DNA of 64,000 nucleotides from Skermanella mucosa (GTDB lineage: Bacteria > Pseudomonadota > Alphaproteobacteria > Azospirillales > Azospirillaceae), in assembly GCF_016765655.2 (NCBI RefSeq), contig NZ_CP086106.1, forward strand, positions 1,548,501-1,612,500, in the 5' to 3' direction. The notes under the pieces were generated by a model. It was not told the DNA's origin. It saw only the letters and a list, made by a program, of their open reading frames with translations, and did no database searches. The position numbers were made by a program, and so were the translations under genes. Shown here in pieces: positions 24,730-33,322 of this stretch (positions are counted from its first letter, which is position 1; each line of letters opens with the position of its first letter).

Positions 24730-24840
24730 ATGAAAACCGACAAAAATCGCAACCGGGATGGGCTTTCGCCAGTCTATTTGATGGCTGGTACGGTTACCGC
24801 GATTTTGGTGTTCATGCTGCTGTCGGTTGGCATGGGCTGA
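24730..24840 (+). CDS. Small single-span membrane protein (36 aa)
   Basis: A 36-codon gene with a strong ribosome site (CTGGAGGTCACG directly before ATG). The N terminus is polar and basic (MKTDKNRNRDGLSPVY), followed by one hydrophobic helix (LMAGTVTAILVFMLLSVGMG) reaching the C terminus, giving a cytoplasm-in orientation. No family recognised. Such proteins often modulate larger membrane partners, but nothing here identifies one. Upstream DNA is AT-richer than average (CTAAATTTTCCATAAG) with two GTCACA repeats, consistent with a promoter. Confidence 0.62.
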   Translation: MKTDKNRNRDGLSPVYLMAGTVTAILVFMLLSVGMG

Positions 24841-25195
24841 ATCGGAGCCTTCCGAAGCCCCGCCGTATCCATCTGGAAGGCACCCGTTCGAGACGACCGC
24901 ATGCCGTGGCCGCCAGGCCTTTCGGCTAGCCCAGTGCTGCCTTCGTGTTAGTTCCGGCCCAAGTCATAGGCTCGGAGGATTAGGCACTGCGGAACGGTTC
25001 TATCCGATAAATCGGTTAAAAAGCCGTTAAACAAATGTTGACCGCAACAAAGGCTGCAAGCATTATGCGCTCAAGAGAGGTAGGAACCCCTCGGAGTGAG
25101 CGGATCTGAATGCCTCCAAAGGCCGTCTTCGGAACTTTCTTGTGGCAGACGGCAGGCCGACGACAAACCAATGCGCTGAATTGAGGGAATTCGAG
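24841..25195. other. 355-base gap upstream of the LuxR-type regulator
   Basis: No credible gene is seen. A perfect short hairpin CCGAT-AA-ATCGG lies at 25004-25015, nested in AACGG/CCGTT flanks. Otherwise it appears to be a long 5' region of the regulator gene. Confidence 0.5.
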
Positions 25196-25876
25196 ATGAC
25201 CGAACACGACACCATCCTGATCGAACCGAACCGTTTGTTCCGCGAGGGCATCAAGCATCTCCTGGCAGGTAGCCCCTTTCGTCTCGTGAGCGAGTACGCC
25301 TCGATCGAGCAGGCCGTGGCCGGTGAAGCTCCCGCGGCCAAGCTGGTGATCGTCGACTATCCCGTCGATGCCGACGAGACCCTGTCCGACCTGCGCGCCG
25401 GTTTCCCCGACACGCGCATCGTCGTCCTGGCGTCCGAGCTGTCCGCCGACCGCCTCAAGGCCGCCATGGGCGCCGGGGCCGACGGCTACCTGCTCAAGGA
25501 CGTGTCGCCGGAGGCGCTGATCCAGTCGCTCCAGCTCGTCCTGATCGGCGAGAAGGTGTTCCCGACCAACCTCGCCAGCCTGCTGCTGAACCAGATGGCG
25601 CCGCAGGCGCCGCAGGGCTCCTGGCGTGGGCTGTCCGGCCGCGAGCGGGAAATCCTCCAGCACCTGGTGATGGGCGCCAGCAACAAGCTGATCGCCAACA
25701 AGCTCGGCATCACGGAAGCGACCGTGAAGGTCCACCTGAAGACGCTGCTGCGGAAGATCGACGTCAACAACCGCACCCAGGCCGCGATCTGGGCCATGAA
25801 CAACGGCATCACGCCGGACCAGTCGATGTCCGGCGACGCCCCCGCCACGCGCCGCCTGCAGGCCGTTCCGGCCTGA
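25196..25876 (+). CDS. NarL/FixJ-type (LuxR C-terminal) response regulator, atypical receiver
   Basis: 226 residues. Residues 1-120 form a receiver-like domain (TILIEPNRLFREGIKHLL; VIVDYPVD with Asp54 at the phosphoacceptor position; YLLKDVSPEALI with the conserved Lys). Residues about 150-210 are a LuxR HTH (LSGREREILQHLVMGASNKLIANKLGITEATVKVHLKTLLRKIDVNNRTQAAIWA). The acidic pair normally at residues 10-11 is Glu-Pro, and the Thr of strand 4 is Ser (VLASELSA), so phosphorylation may be altered. ATG 25196 follows GAGGG. No histidine kinase is adjacent, making it an orphan DNA-binding regulator. Confidence 0.87.
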   Translation: MTEHDTILIEPNRLFREGIKHLLAGSPFRLVSEYASIEQAVAGEAPAAKLVIVDYPVDADETLSDLRAGFPDTRIVVLASELSADRLKAAMGAGADGYLLKDVSPEALIQSLQLVLIGEKVFPTNLASLLLNQMAPQAPQGSWRGLSGREREILQHLVMGASNKLIANKLGITEATVKVHLKTLLRKIDVNNRTQAAIWAMNNGITPDQSMSGDAPATRRLQAVPA

Positions 25877-26065
25877 CCGGACCCACCCTCGGTTCGGCTT
25901 CGGTCGTCTCGCTTCCCGGCCGGCCCGGCCCCGATCGCCTCGGGTCCAGGCCGGCGGGAGCCGTCTTCTTCTCGTCACCATAAAATCCCTGCCGTTCCCC
26001 GGGAGGCATGGTAAATCTGCGGGCCCGGCTTGACCGGTTCTTCCGCCATAGGTTTATCGGTACAG

Positions 26066-28576
26066 ATGCGCCAATCGCTTCCCGCGTGGTTCCGCCGCCC
26101 GCAGCATCTTCTGCGGACGGCCTTGGTCATGCTCCTTTTGTTCCTGTCGCCGCTCTCCGCGGCGGCTCAGGCCCCGTCTCCCGATTTCAGGACCGCCCTG
26201 GCCGGCTGGCAGGCGTCGCTCGACAAGACGGCGGCGCGGCTGGCGCGCGGCAATCTCGACGAGGCCGAATACCAGGCCTTGCGCAACGACCTGTCGGCGC
26301 TGTTCGACGCGGCGCGGGGGGCGGCATCGGCCGCCGCCGCCGAGCAGGAGGTCAACCGGCAGCTCGCCGACGCCCTGGGCGCCCCGCCGGCCGAAGGGGC
26401 CCCGCCCGAGGCGCCGGCCGTCGCCGCCGACCGCCAGCGGCTCTCCAAGATCATCGCGGAGCTGGACGGACGCACCCGGCAGGCCGAGCTGATCGCCACC
26501 CGCGCCGACATCCTGATGCGGACGGCGACCGACAAGCGGATGCAGCAGTTCACCGACGCGCTGTTCCGGCGCGGCCCCCTTCCCCTGGAGCGGGGGACCT
26601 GGAGCAGCCTGCCGGCCCAGGCCGACTATCTGCGCGACCGCGTGATGCAGGCGGCCGCGGTCACCGCCGCCGATCCGGCCTGGCGCGACCGGGGCTTCGA
26701 GCTGGCCGCCGCCTTCCTGGTGGCGCTGGGAATCGCCTGGCCGCTTCGGCGCTGGCTGCTCCGGCGTTTCGGGCACCGGCCCGTGGCGGTCCATCCCGGC
26801 TACCGGCAAAGGGTCGTCGCGATGGCGGTGGAGGCCGTCGGACGCTGCCTGATGACGGTCCTGCCGACCGTGGCGGTGGCGGTGGCGCTCCATCACATCA
26901 TCGGGAGCGACGACGTCCGGACCCTGCCGTTGCAGGCGCTGATCAGCGCCGCGGCCGGCGGGCTGGCGTTCTTCCTGTTCTTTTCCGGGCTGGCGCGGGC
27001 GATCCTGGCGCCGGATCACGCCGTCTGGCAGCTGACCGGGCTGGAGCCCGCCTCCGCCCGGGCGCTGGTCCGCCGCATCACCCTGTTCGCTGGCGGCCTC
27101 GCGGTGGCCGGCGGGGCGGTGGTGCTTCAGAACCGCATGCTGTCCCCGCCGGAACTCCAGGCGGTCACCGGCTTCGCCGCCATGCTGCTGGCGACGGCGG
27201 CGCTCATGTTCCTGCTGCCCGGCCGGCTGTGGCGGACCATGCCGCCGGTGCAGGAGCCGGCCCGGCAGCCGCTGGCCGACGCGCCGGCGGAGGCGGAGAC
27301 GGCCGTCGCCGGGGGCTCCTGGGTGCATCTCCGCTTCCTGGGCGGAGCCGTCGCCCTGGCGGCGCTCGGTGCCTCGGCGGCCGGCTACCATAACCTGTCC
27401 GTCTATATCGGCATGCTGTCGCTCGCCGCGGTGGCGGTCGGCGGACTGCTCCTGCTGGTGCGCGGCGTGGCGCGCGAACTGCTGACCATGGTGATGGAGC
27501 GGGAGCAGGGACCGGTCGCGGAACTGCGCCGTCTCCTGGTCCGGTCCGAGCGGGGCGTCCAGGCGGCGGACTGGTGCGGCAGGGTCGCGATCGACCTGGG
27601 CCTGATCATGCTGGCGGCGGCCATCCTGCTGCCGCTCAGCGGCATCGACTGGTCGGAGCTGCGCAACATCTTCGACACATTCATGCGGGGGGTCACGATC
27701 GGCGGGGTCCGGCTGGCGCCGGCCGACATCATCGCCGCCATCCTGCTGTTCAGCGCCGCGGTCATGGTCACCCGCTACGTCCAGCGGACGCTGGATGTCC
27801 GCGTGCTCCAGCGGCTCCAGATCGACCGGGGCGTTCAGAACTCGATCAAGACCGGCATCGGCTATTTCGGCTTCATGGTGGCCCTGCTGGTCGCGATCGG
27901 GGCGCTCGGGCTAGACCTGTCCAACCTGGCGCTGATCGCGGGCGCGCTCTCGGTCGGCATCGGCTTCGGCCTGCAGAACGTCGTCAGCAACTTCGTCTCA
28001 GGCTTGATCCTGCTGGTCGAGCGGCCGATCAAGGTCGGCGACTGGGTCGTGGTCGGCGACAAGGAGGGCGTGGTCAAGCGCATCAGCGTGCGCGCGACCG
28101 AGATCCAGACCTTCCAGCGTGCCTCTGTGATCATCCCCAACTCCGAGCTGGTGTCGTCGGCGGTGGTCAACTGGACCTTCAAGGACAAGTTCGGCCGGAT
28201 CGACATCAGGGTCGGGGTCGAGTACGGGTCGGACCTCAAGCTGGTCCGGGAGACCCTGCTGGCCTGCGCCAACGCCCATCCCCGGGTGGCCCGGATGCCC
28301 GGCCCCATGGTGGTGTTCCGCGACTTCGGCCAAAGCTCCCTGGATTTTGAGCTGCGCTGCTTCATCCCGGACGTGGATTTCTTCCTGTCCACCGCCAGCG
28401 ACCTGCGGTTCGCCATCGCCGAGGCGTTCGAGCGCAACGGCATCGCGATCCCGTTCAACCAGCAGGTCATGCATATCCCCCAGCTCGACGGGCTGCGCGA
28501 CCTGATCGAAAGCCGGGCCGCTCCGACTGCACCCTCGGCGGCGCCACCCGCGCCGCGGCTGGAGACCATTACGTAG
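26066..28576 (+). CDS. Large MscS-family mechanosensitive channel (DUF3772 type)
   Basis: 836 residues. A signal peptide-like segment (LLRTALVMLLLFLSPLSAAAQ) is followed by a periplasmic helical DUF3772-like region (FRTALAGWQASLDKTAARL..., about 40-210). Many transmembrane helices follow (about 215-610), and then the MscS core: pore helix region LGLDLSNLALIAGALSVGIGFGLQNVVSNFVSGLILLVERPIKVGDWV near residues 615-660, then the beta domain and alpha/beta domain ending QQVMHIPQLDGL. Releases solutes during hypo-osmotic shock. ATG 26066 is preferred over 26030. The Shine-Dalgarno is weak. Long N-terminal extension is typical of the KefA/YbdG-like large group. Confidence 0.88.
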   Translation: MRQSLPAWFRRPQHLLRTALVMLLLFLSPLSAAAQAPSPDFRTALAGWQASLDKTAARLARGNLDEAEYQALRNDLSALFDAARGAASAAAAEQEVNRQLADALGAPPAEGAPPEAPAVAADRQRLSKIIAELDGRTRQAELIATRADILMRTATDKRMQQFTDALFRRGPLPLERGTWSSLPAQADYLRDRVMQAAAVTAADPAWRDRGFELAAAFLVALGIAWPLRRWLLRRFGHRPVAVHPGYRQRVVAMAVEAVGRCLMTVLPTVAVAVALHHIIGSDDVRTLPLQALISAAAGGLAFFLFFSGLARAILAPDHAVWQLTGLEPASARALVRRITLFAGGLAVAGGAVVLQNRMLSPPELQAVTGFAAMLLATAALMFLLPGRLWRTMPPVQEPARQPLADAPAEAETAVAGGSWVHLRFLGGAVALAALGASAAGYHNLSVYIGMLSLAAVAVGGLLLLVRGVARELLTMVMEREQGPVAELRRLLVRSERGVQAADWCGRVAIDLGLIMLAAAILLPLSGIDWSELRNIFDTFMRGVTIGGVRLAPADIIAAILLFSAAVMVTRYVQRTLDVRVLQRLQIDRGVQNSIKTGIGYFGFMVALLVAIGALGLDLSNLALIAGALSVGIGFGLQNVVSNFVSGLILLVERPIKVGDWVVVGDKEGVVKRISVRATEIQTFQRASVIIPNSELVSSAVVNWTFKDKFGRIDIRVGVEYGSDLKLVRETLLACANAHPRVARMPGPMVVFRDFGQSSLDFELRCFIPDVDFFLSTASDLRFAIAEAFERNGIAIPFNQQVMHIPQLDGLRDLIESRAAPTAPSAAPPAPRLETIT

Positions 28577-28682
28577 AGTTCATGTGCAGGAAAGGGCGGC
28601 GCAAGGTCGATTGCCCCAGTTTGGCCATATCGGAGTCACCATATATCCGGTGACAATAGCCAAGAAAGAGGATCCGCCCGCC

Positions 28683-28979
28683 ATGTACGCTTCCGAGCAC
28701 TTCTTCCGCCAAGCCCCGGGACGACCGGCCGTACCCGGCTGGCTCAGGGGCCTGATGGTGCCGTTGCTCATCCTCGTGGCGTTGCCGCTGACCCTGCTGG
28801 TCATGGCCGTCGTCCTGTCGCTGGCGGCGGTACGGACGTTGCTGCGGCTCGTCCTGCCGCGGCAGGCCCGGCGGCCTGCGGCGCGGCGTCACGGCCCCGG
28901 AGCCGGGGCCGTGGGCCGGCCGGAGATCCTGACCGACGTGGACTACGTCGTCCTCGACGACACCGCCCCGCGCCGCTGA
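28683..28979 (+). CDS. Small membrane protein of unknown function (98 aa)
   Basis: 98 residues from ATG 28683 (AGAGGA nine bases upstream). A polar N terminus (MYASEHFFRQAPGRPAVPGW) is followed by one long hydrophobic segment (LRGLMVPLLILVALPLTLLVMAVVLSLAAVRTLL, about 21-54), then a basic Arg-rich linker and an acidic C terminus with ILTDVDYVVLDDTAPRR. No family recognised. It follows the MscS gene by 106 bases on the same strand and is convergent with the tartrate dehydrogenase-like gene. Confidence 0.62.
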   Translation: MYASEHFFRQAPGRPAVPGWLRGLMVPLLILVALPLTLLVMAVVLSLAAVRTLLRLVLPRQARRPAARRHGPGAGAVGRPEILTDVDYVVLDDTAPRR

Positions 28980-28997
28980 TCCCCGGCGGCGCCTGCC

Positions 28998-30050
28998 TCA
29001 GAGCGCGTCCGCGACCGCCTGGCCCAGTCCGGCGGTCGTGGCCTTGCCGCCCATGTCGGGCGTCAGCAGGTCGGGCTGGACCAGGACCTTCTCGATCGCC
29101 CTGACGATCGCCTGGCCGGCGTCGGCGTGGCCCAGATGGTCCAGCATCATGGCGCCCGACCAGATCTGCCCGATCGGATTGGCGATGCCCTTGCCCGCGA
29201 TGTCGGGGGCGGAGCCGTGGACCGGCTCGAACATCGACGGGAAGTCCCGCTCCGGATTGATGTTGGCCGACGGCGCGATGCCGATGGTGCCGGTGACCGC
29301 CGGCCCCAGGTCGGACAGGATGTCACCGAACAGGTTGCTGCCGACCACCACGTCGAACCGCGACGGGTTGCGGACGAAATGGGCGGTCAGGATGTCGATG
29401 TGGTACTGGTCGGTGCGAACGTCGGGATAGGCCTCGCCCATCGCCTTGAAGCGCTCGTCCCAGAACGGCATGGTGTGGATGATGCCGTTGGACTTGGTAG
29501 CCGAGGTCAGGTGCTTCTCCGGCCGGGAGCGGGCCAGCTCGAAGGCGTAGCGCAGCACGCGGTCGGTGCCGCGCCGGGTGAAGACGTTCTCCTGGACCGC
29601 CATCTCGGCGTCGGTGCCGGCATAGAGGCGCCCGCCGATCTCGGAATATTCACCCTCGTTGTTCTCCCGGACGATCCAGAAATCGATCTCCGGACGGCCG
29701 GCGAGCGGGCAGGGGACTCCGTCGAACAGCCGCACCGGGCGCAGATTGACATATTGCTGGAAGTTGCGCCGGATCGGGATCAGCAATTCCCAAAGCGAGA
29801 CATGGTCCGGCACGGTCGGCCAGCCGACGGCGCCCAGGTAGATCGCGTCATGGTTCCTGATCCGCTCCAGCCCGTCGGCCGGCATCATGCCGCCGGCGCT
29901 GTGGTAGCGGTCGCAGCTCCAGTCCAGGTGTTCCCACTCGAACTCGATCCCGAACCGGGCGGCCACCGCGTCGAGCACCCGGATGCCTTCCGGCATCACC
30001 TCCTTGCCGATACCGTCGCCGGGGATCACGGCAATCCTGTATTTCGCCAT
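28998..30050 (-). CDS. Tartrate dehydrogenase / D-malate dehydrogenase-like decarboxylating enzyme
   Basis: 350 residues of the isocitrate/isopropylmalate dehydrogenase family, most like tartrate dehydrogenase/decarboxylase (TtuC/DmlA), NAD-dependent oxidation of D-malate or tartrate. Landmarks are MAKYRIAVIPGDGIGKEVMPEG, the substrate loop YVNLRPVRLFDGVPCPL, FWIVRENNEGEYSEIGGR (the catalytic region with the Tyr of the family), HLTSATKSNGI, and SNLFGDILSDLGPAVTGTIGIAPSANINPERDFPSMFEPVHGSAPDIAGKGIANP. Start 30050 is supported by AAAGGAACAAG. It is divergent from the NadQ-like regulator. Substrate choice among D-malate, tartrate and isopropylmalate needs biochemistry, but the GGRLYAGTDAEMA segment favours TtuC. 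Confidence 0.87.
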   Translation of the reverse strand: MAKYRIAVIPGDGIGKEVMPEGIRVLDAVAARFGIEFEWEHLDWSCDRYHSAGGMMPADGLERIRNHDAIYLGAVGWPTVPDHVSLWELLIPIRRNFQQYVNLRPVRLFDGVPCPLAGRPEIDFWIVRENNEGEYSEIGGRLYAGTDAEMAVQENVFTRRGTDRVLRYAFELARSRPEKHLTSATKSNGIIHTMPFWDERFKAMGEAYPDVRTDQYHIDILTAHFVRNPSRFDVVVGSNLFGDILSDLGPAVTGTIGIAPSANINPERDFPSMFEPVHGSAPDIAGKGIANPIGQIWSGAMMLDHLGHADAGQAIVRAIEKVLVQPDLLTPDMGGKATTAGLGQAVADAL

Positions 30051-30199
30051 ATCGCTTGTTCCTTTGTTCTTCTGGCGACGCATATGAAACCCTCGCAACC
30101 GGTCCGGTAAAGGCGGAATTCCCCTGGGCGCTTGTAAATCCTTCGCTGCACTGCCACACACGGGGCTTGTATCGTGACGAATATCGGGATTGTTCGGGG

Positions 30200-31222
30200 A
30201 TGAATGCCACCGTGGTCGGGCTGACGGCCGTCGTGGTCGCCGTGACCGGCGAGACGCCGCGCGTCCTGGTCGTGCGGCCGCCGCCGCCCGCCGCGGCGGA
30301 AGGCGTGCCGGCGCCCCACCGCGACGCGCTGCCGTTCGGCCCGTTCGAGCCCGAGCACCACCGCACGCTGGAAGGCGGCCTGCGCAGCCGGGTCGAACGG
30401 CAGACCGGACTGCCGCTCCGCTATGTCGAGCAGCTCTACACCTTCGGCGACCGCTACCGCGACCATGGCGAATTGACCGGCGGCCCGCGGGTGGTGTCGG
30501 TCGGATACCTGGCCTTGGTCAGGGAGGCGCCGCTGTCGGGCGCCGGCGAGGCGGAGTGGCGCGACTGGTACGATTTCCTCCCCTGGGAGGATTGGCGCGG
30601 CGGCCGGCCGCCGCTGGTCGACCGGGTCATCCGCCCGGCGCTTCGGCGCTGGATCGATGCGGCCGCCGACGACGCCGAGTCCGGCCGCCGGGCCGAACGG
30701 GTCGGCCTGAGCTTCGGCCCGGAGGAGGAGGACGCGGGCTGGGACTTCGAGCGGTCCCTGGAACGCTACGAGCTCCTCTACGAGGCGGGACTGCTGGTCG
30801 AGGCGCAGCGCGACCGCGACGCGATCCGCGCCGCCGGGCTGGACGACCCCGTCGCGGGGCGCGGCGCGGAGACGCCCAGGGCACTGGGCAAGCCGATGGC
30901 GGCCGACAGCCGGCGCATCCTGGCATCCGCCCTCGGCCGGTTGCGCGGCAAGCTGAAGTACCGGCCGCTGGTGTTCGAGCTGCTGCCGCCGACCTTCACG
31001 CTGTTCCGGCTCCAGCAGGTGGTCGAGGCGCTGTCGGGCGTGGGGCTGCACAAGCAGAACTTCCGCCGCCTGGTGATCGCGGGCGGCCTCGTCGAGCCCA
31101 CGGGGCAGGTGGAGAGCCGCACCGGCGGCAGGCCGGCCGAGCTCTTCCGCTTCCGGCGCGACGTCCTGCGCGAGCGCGCCTCGCCGGGCGTAGGCGTGCC
31201 GGCCGTCCGGGTGGCGGACTGA
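30200..31222 (+). CDS. nadQ: NadQ-like Nudix-domain transcriptional regulator
   Basis: 340 residues. The N-terminal half is a Nudix fold (ATVVGLTAVVVAVTGETPRVLVVRPP; LEGGLRSRVERQTGLPLRYVEQLYTFGDR) in which most catalytic Glu of the Nudix box are missing, so it probably senses rather than hydrolyses a nucleotide. The C-terminal quarter is a winged helix (YRPLVFELLPPTFTLFRLQQVVEAL... LHKQNFRRLVIAGGLVEPTG) similar to NrtR-type regulators. COG4111/NadQ proteins are predicted repressors of NAD synthesis in alphaproteobacteria, and nadABC lies 1.1 kb downstream behind three operator-like repeats. The functional link is by family and context. The start has only GGGG upstream. Confidence 0.78.
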   Translation: MNATVVGLTAVVVAVTGETPRVLVVRPPPPAAAEGVPAPHRDALPFGPFEPEHHRTLEGGLRSRVERQTGLPLRYVEQLYTFGDRYRDHGELTGGPRVVSVGYLALVREAPLSGAGEAEWRDWYDFLPWEDWRGGRPPLVDRVIRPALRRWIDAAADDAESGRRAERVGLSFGPEEEDAGWDFERSLERYELLYEAGLLVEAQRDRDAIRAAGLDDPVAGRGAETPRALGKPMAADSRRILASALGRLRGKLKYRPLVFELLPPTFTLFRLQQVVEALSGVGLHKQNFRRLVIAGGLVEPTGQVESRTGGRPAELFRFRRDVLRERASPGVGVPAVRVAD

Positions 31223-31364
31223 CGCACCGCTGCGTTCCGCATGCCAGTGTGGCGCCTTGGCGCATAGCGCCGCGGAACAATTTCGGGTAAGTTTTGTTGC
31301 GATGCAGCATAAGCCGCAAGTGGCTTGACCGCAGATGGCTTGACCGTAGCACGCAGGGCCGCCC

Positions 31365-32129
31365 ATGCCACCGTCCCCCATCCTTCCCGACCTCGACCGT
31401 CCGTTCCCGCTCTACCGCGTCTTCATCGTCGGCGTGTTCCTCCTGGTGCTCCTGATCGTCGCCACGATCGGCTCCCTGGCGCCTGCCGGCGAAGTCTCGG
31501 ACCATGGCCGCCTTGCCGGGGTGCTTGATCCCGACCTGCGGGGAAAGCTGGAACGGTATGCCGAAAGCATGTCGGCCCCGCGGCCCGTGATCGAGGTGGA
31601 GACCCCGGACGGCCGCTACAGGACGGACAGTTGCGCCGGGTTCGTGGCCTTCTCCAGCCGTGACGGGCGCGGCAAGGCCCTGATGGAGCATCCGCTCGCC
31701 TCCGCCTACGAGGACTGCACCGTGATGCGGATCCTTCACAATGCCCGCCAGCCGGAAGAGCATGTGGCGCCGCTGGGCGGCCTCGGCCATGCCGTGTTCA
31801 GCCGCCTGGACCCCGCGACCCTCCAGGAGATGGCGCCGGCCTGGGCCGGCAGGGCGGCCAGGCTGGCCGGCATCGCCGCCGACCGGGCCGAGGTGGACGG
31901 TCGTCGGATCGAACTGGCCCGCGGCAAAAGTGCCTGGACGATGGAGATCGTCGCGTCGGTCGATGTCGCCGGTCCGCCGGTGGAGGATCTGGTGGTCCGG
32001 ATCAGCCGGGATGGCAAGACCGCCGGCTTCATGGTGCTGATGACCCGCAACGACGGCAGCCTCACCGCCCTGCCGCTGGACGTCTTCGTGGTCGGCGGCG
32101 GTCTTGCGATGGCCCAGGCCGTCCCCTGA
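31365..32129 (+). CDS. Membrane-anchored protein of unknown function (254 aa)
   Basis: 254 residues. A Pro-rich N terminus is followed by one transmembrane helix (YRVFIVGVFLLVLLIVATIGSLA, about 17-39). The rest is a periplasm-exposed alpha/beta region containing two Cys (TDSCAGFVAFSS and YEDCTVMRIL) that could form a disulfide, and it ends VVGGGLAMAQAVP. No family recognised. A terminator-like hairpin follows its stop, separating it from nadA, so it is probably not in the nadABC transcript despite lying between nadQ and nadA. Confidence 0.65.
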   Translation: MPPSPILPDLDRPFPLYRVFIVGVFLLVLLIVATIGSLAPAGEVSDHGRLAGVLDPDLRGKLERYAESMSAPRPVIEVETPDGRYRTDSCAGFVAFSSRDGRGKALMEHPLASAYEDCTVMRILHNARQPEEHVAPLGGLGHAVFSRLDPATLQEMAPAWAGRAARLAGIAADRAEVDGRRIELARGKSAWTMEIVASVDVAGPPVEDLVVRISRDGKTAGFMVLMTRNDGSLTALPLDVFVVGGGLAMAQAVP

Positions 32130-32158
32130 ACCTGGGCTCCACATTGGCCTGACGCCCC

Positions 32159-32189
32159 GGCGACCGCTTCCGCGGTCGCCTCCGGTTTT
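32159..32189 (+). terminator. Terminator-like hairpin upstream of nadA
   Basis: Stem GGCGACCG/CGGTCGCC (32159-32166 and 32173-32180), loop CTTCCG, followed by TCCGG and TTTT at 32186-32189. It would end the transcript of the membrane-anchored protein before the nad operators. Confidence 0.5.
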
Positions 32190-32200
32190 GGCGCCCTTTA

Positions 32201-32215
32201 TACTCATTGAGAGTA
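32201..32215. promoter_or_regulatory. NadQ-box-like operator 1 (TACTCATTGAGAGTA)
   Basis: First of three similar imperfect palindromes spaced 25-26 bases apart upstream of nadA. Likely bound by the NadQ-like regulator encoded upstream, by genomic context. Confidence 0.6.
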
Positions 32216-32225
32216 TTATTAAATA

Positions 32226-32240
32226 TGCTCATTGAGATTA
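32226..32240. promoter_or_regulatory. NadQ-box-like operator 2 (TGCTCATTGAGATTA)
   Basis: Second copy, starting 25 bases after the first. It overlaps a possible promoter with TTATTA at 32216-32221 and TATAAA at 32239-32244 (17-base spacer), which would permit repression by occlusion. Confidence 0.6.
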
Positions 32241-32251
32241 TAAATAGGATG

Positions 32252-32266
32252 TGCTCATCTGGAGCA
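32252..32266. promoter_or_regulatory. NadQ-box-like operator 3 (TGCTCATCTGGAGCA)
   Basis: Third copy, starting 26 bases after the second. Its outer five bases are perfectly palindromic (TGCTC/GAGCA). It lies 33 bases before the nadA start. Confidence 0.55.
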
Positions 32267-32298
32267 GAAAAGTCATCCTGGAGAACTGGAGCCACGCC

Positions 32299-33306
32299 AT
32301 GACCGCAGCCGCCGAACTCGCCTACACGCCCGACGTCGCCGAGGCCACCGCGCCGATCTTCGAGCGCATGAGCCGTGTCGTCCCCGCGGTCGAGTGGCCG
32401 TTCCACGCGCCGCTGGTCCATGCCATCAACAATCTTAAGCGGGAGCGCAACGCCGTCGTCCTGGCGCACAATTACCAGACGCCGGAGATCTTCCACGGCG
32501 TGGCCGACATCGTCGGCGACAGCCTCGCGCTGGCCCGGCAAGCGGTCTCGACCGATGCCGACGTCATCGTCATGGCAGGCGTTCATTTCATGGCGGAGAC
32601 GGCGAAGCTGCTGAATCCGGGCAAGCTGGTCCTGATGCCGGACATGTCGGCCGGATGCTCGCTGGCCGACAGCATCACCGGCGCCGATATCCGCCTGCTG
32701 AAGCAGAAATACCCCGGCGTGCCGGTCGTGACCTACGTCAACACCTCGGCCGAGGTGAAGGCGGAATCCGACATCTGCTGCACCTCCGGCAACGCCGTGC
32801 AGGTGGTCGAGAGCCTGGGCGTCGACCGCGTGCTGTTCCTGCCGGACGAGTATCTCGCGAAGTATGTCGCCACCCAGACGAAGGTCGAGATCATCGCCTG
32901 GAAGGGCCATTGCGAGGTCCACGAGCGCTTCACGGGCGACCAGCTCCGCGAGTACCGGCAGCGGTTCGGCGGGCTGACCATCATCGCCCATCCGGAATGC
33001 CCACCCGACGTGCTGGAAGCCGCCGACTTCGTCGGCTCCACCGCGCACATGATCGATTATGTCGGGAAGCATCGCCCGGCCCGGGTCCTGATGGTCACGG
33101 AATGCTCCATGAGCGACAACGTCGCGGCCGGCCTGCCCGACGTGGAGTTCATCCGCCCCTGCAACCTGTGCCCGCACATGAAGCGCATCACCCTGTCGAA
33201 CATCCTGGAAAGCCTCACTTCGCTGGAGCCGCGGGTCGAGATCGATCCGGCCGTCGCAGACCGTGCGCGCCTCGCGGTCGAGCGCATGCTCGCCGTCGGC
33301 CGGTGA
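32299..33306 (+). CDS. nadA: Quinolinate synthase
   Basis: 335 residues. The 4Fe-4S enzyme condenses iminoaspartate with dihydroxyacetone phosphate to quinolinate, the precursor of NAD. Visible motifs are [14 protein letters not shown] near residue 50, [16 protein letters not shown], the cluster Cys in [20 protein letters not shown], and [13 protein letters not shown] near the C terminus, covering the three cluster ligands. The ATG at 32299 follows GGAGCCACGCC. An upstream in-frame ATG at 32251 would cover operator 3. First gene of nadABC, with 16 bases to nadB. Confidence 0.96.
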   Translation: MTAAAELAYTPDVAEATAPIFERMSRVVPAVEWPFHAPLVHAINNLKRERNAVVLAHNYQTPEIFHGVADIVGDSLALARQAVSTDADVIVMAGVHFMAETAKLLNPGKLVLMPDMSAGCSLADSITGADIRLLKQKYPGVPVVTYVNTSAEVKAESDICCTSGNAVQVVESLGVDRVLFLPDEYLAKYVATQTKVEIIAWKGHCEVHERFTGDQLREYRQRFGGLTIIAHPECPPDVLEAADFVGSTAHMIDYVGKHRPARVLMVTECSMSDNVAAGLPDVEFIRPCNLCPHMKRITLSNILESLTSLEPRVEIDPAVADRARLAVERMLAVGR

Positions 33307-33322
33307 GGGGGAGCGTTTCGCC

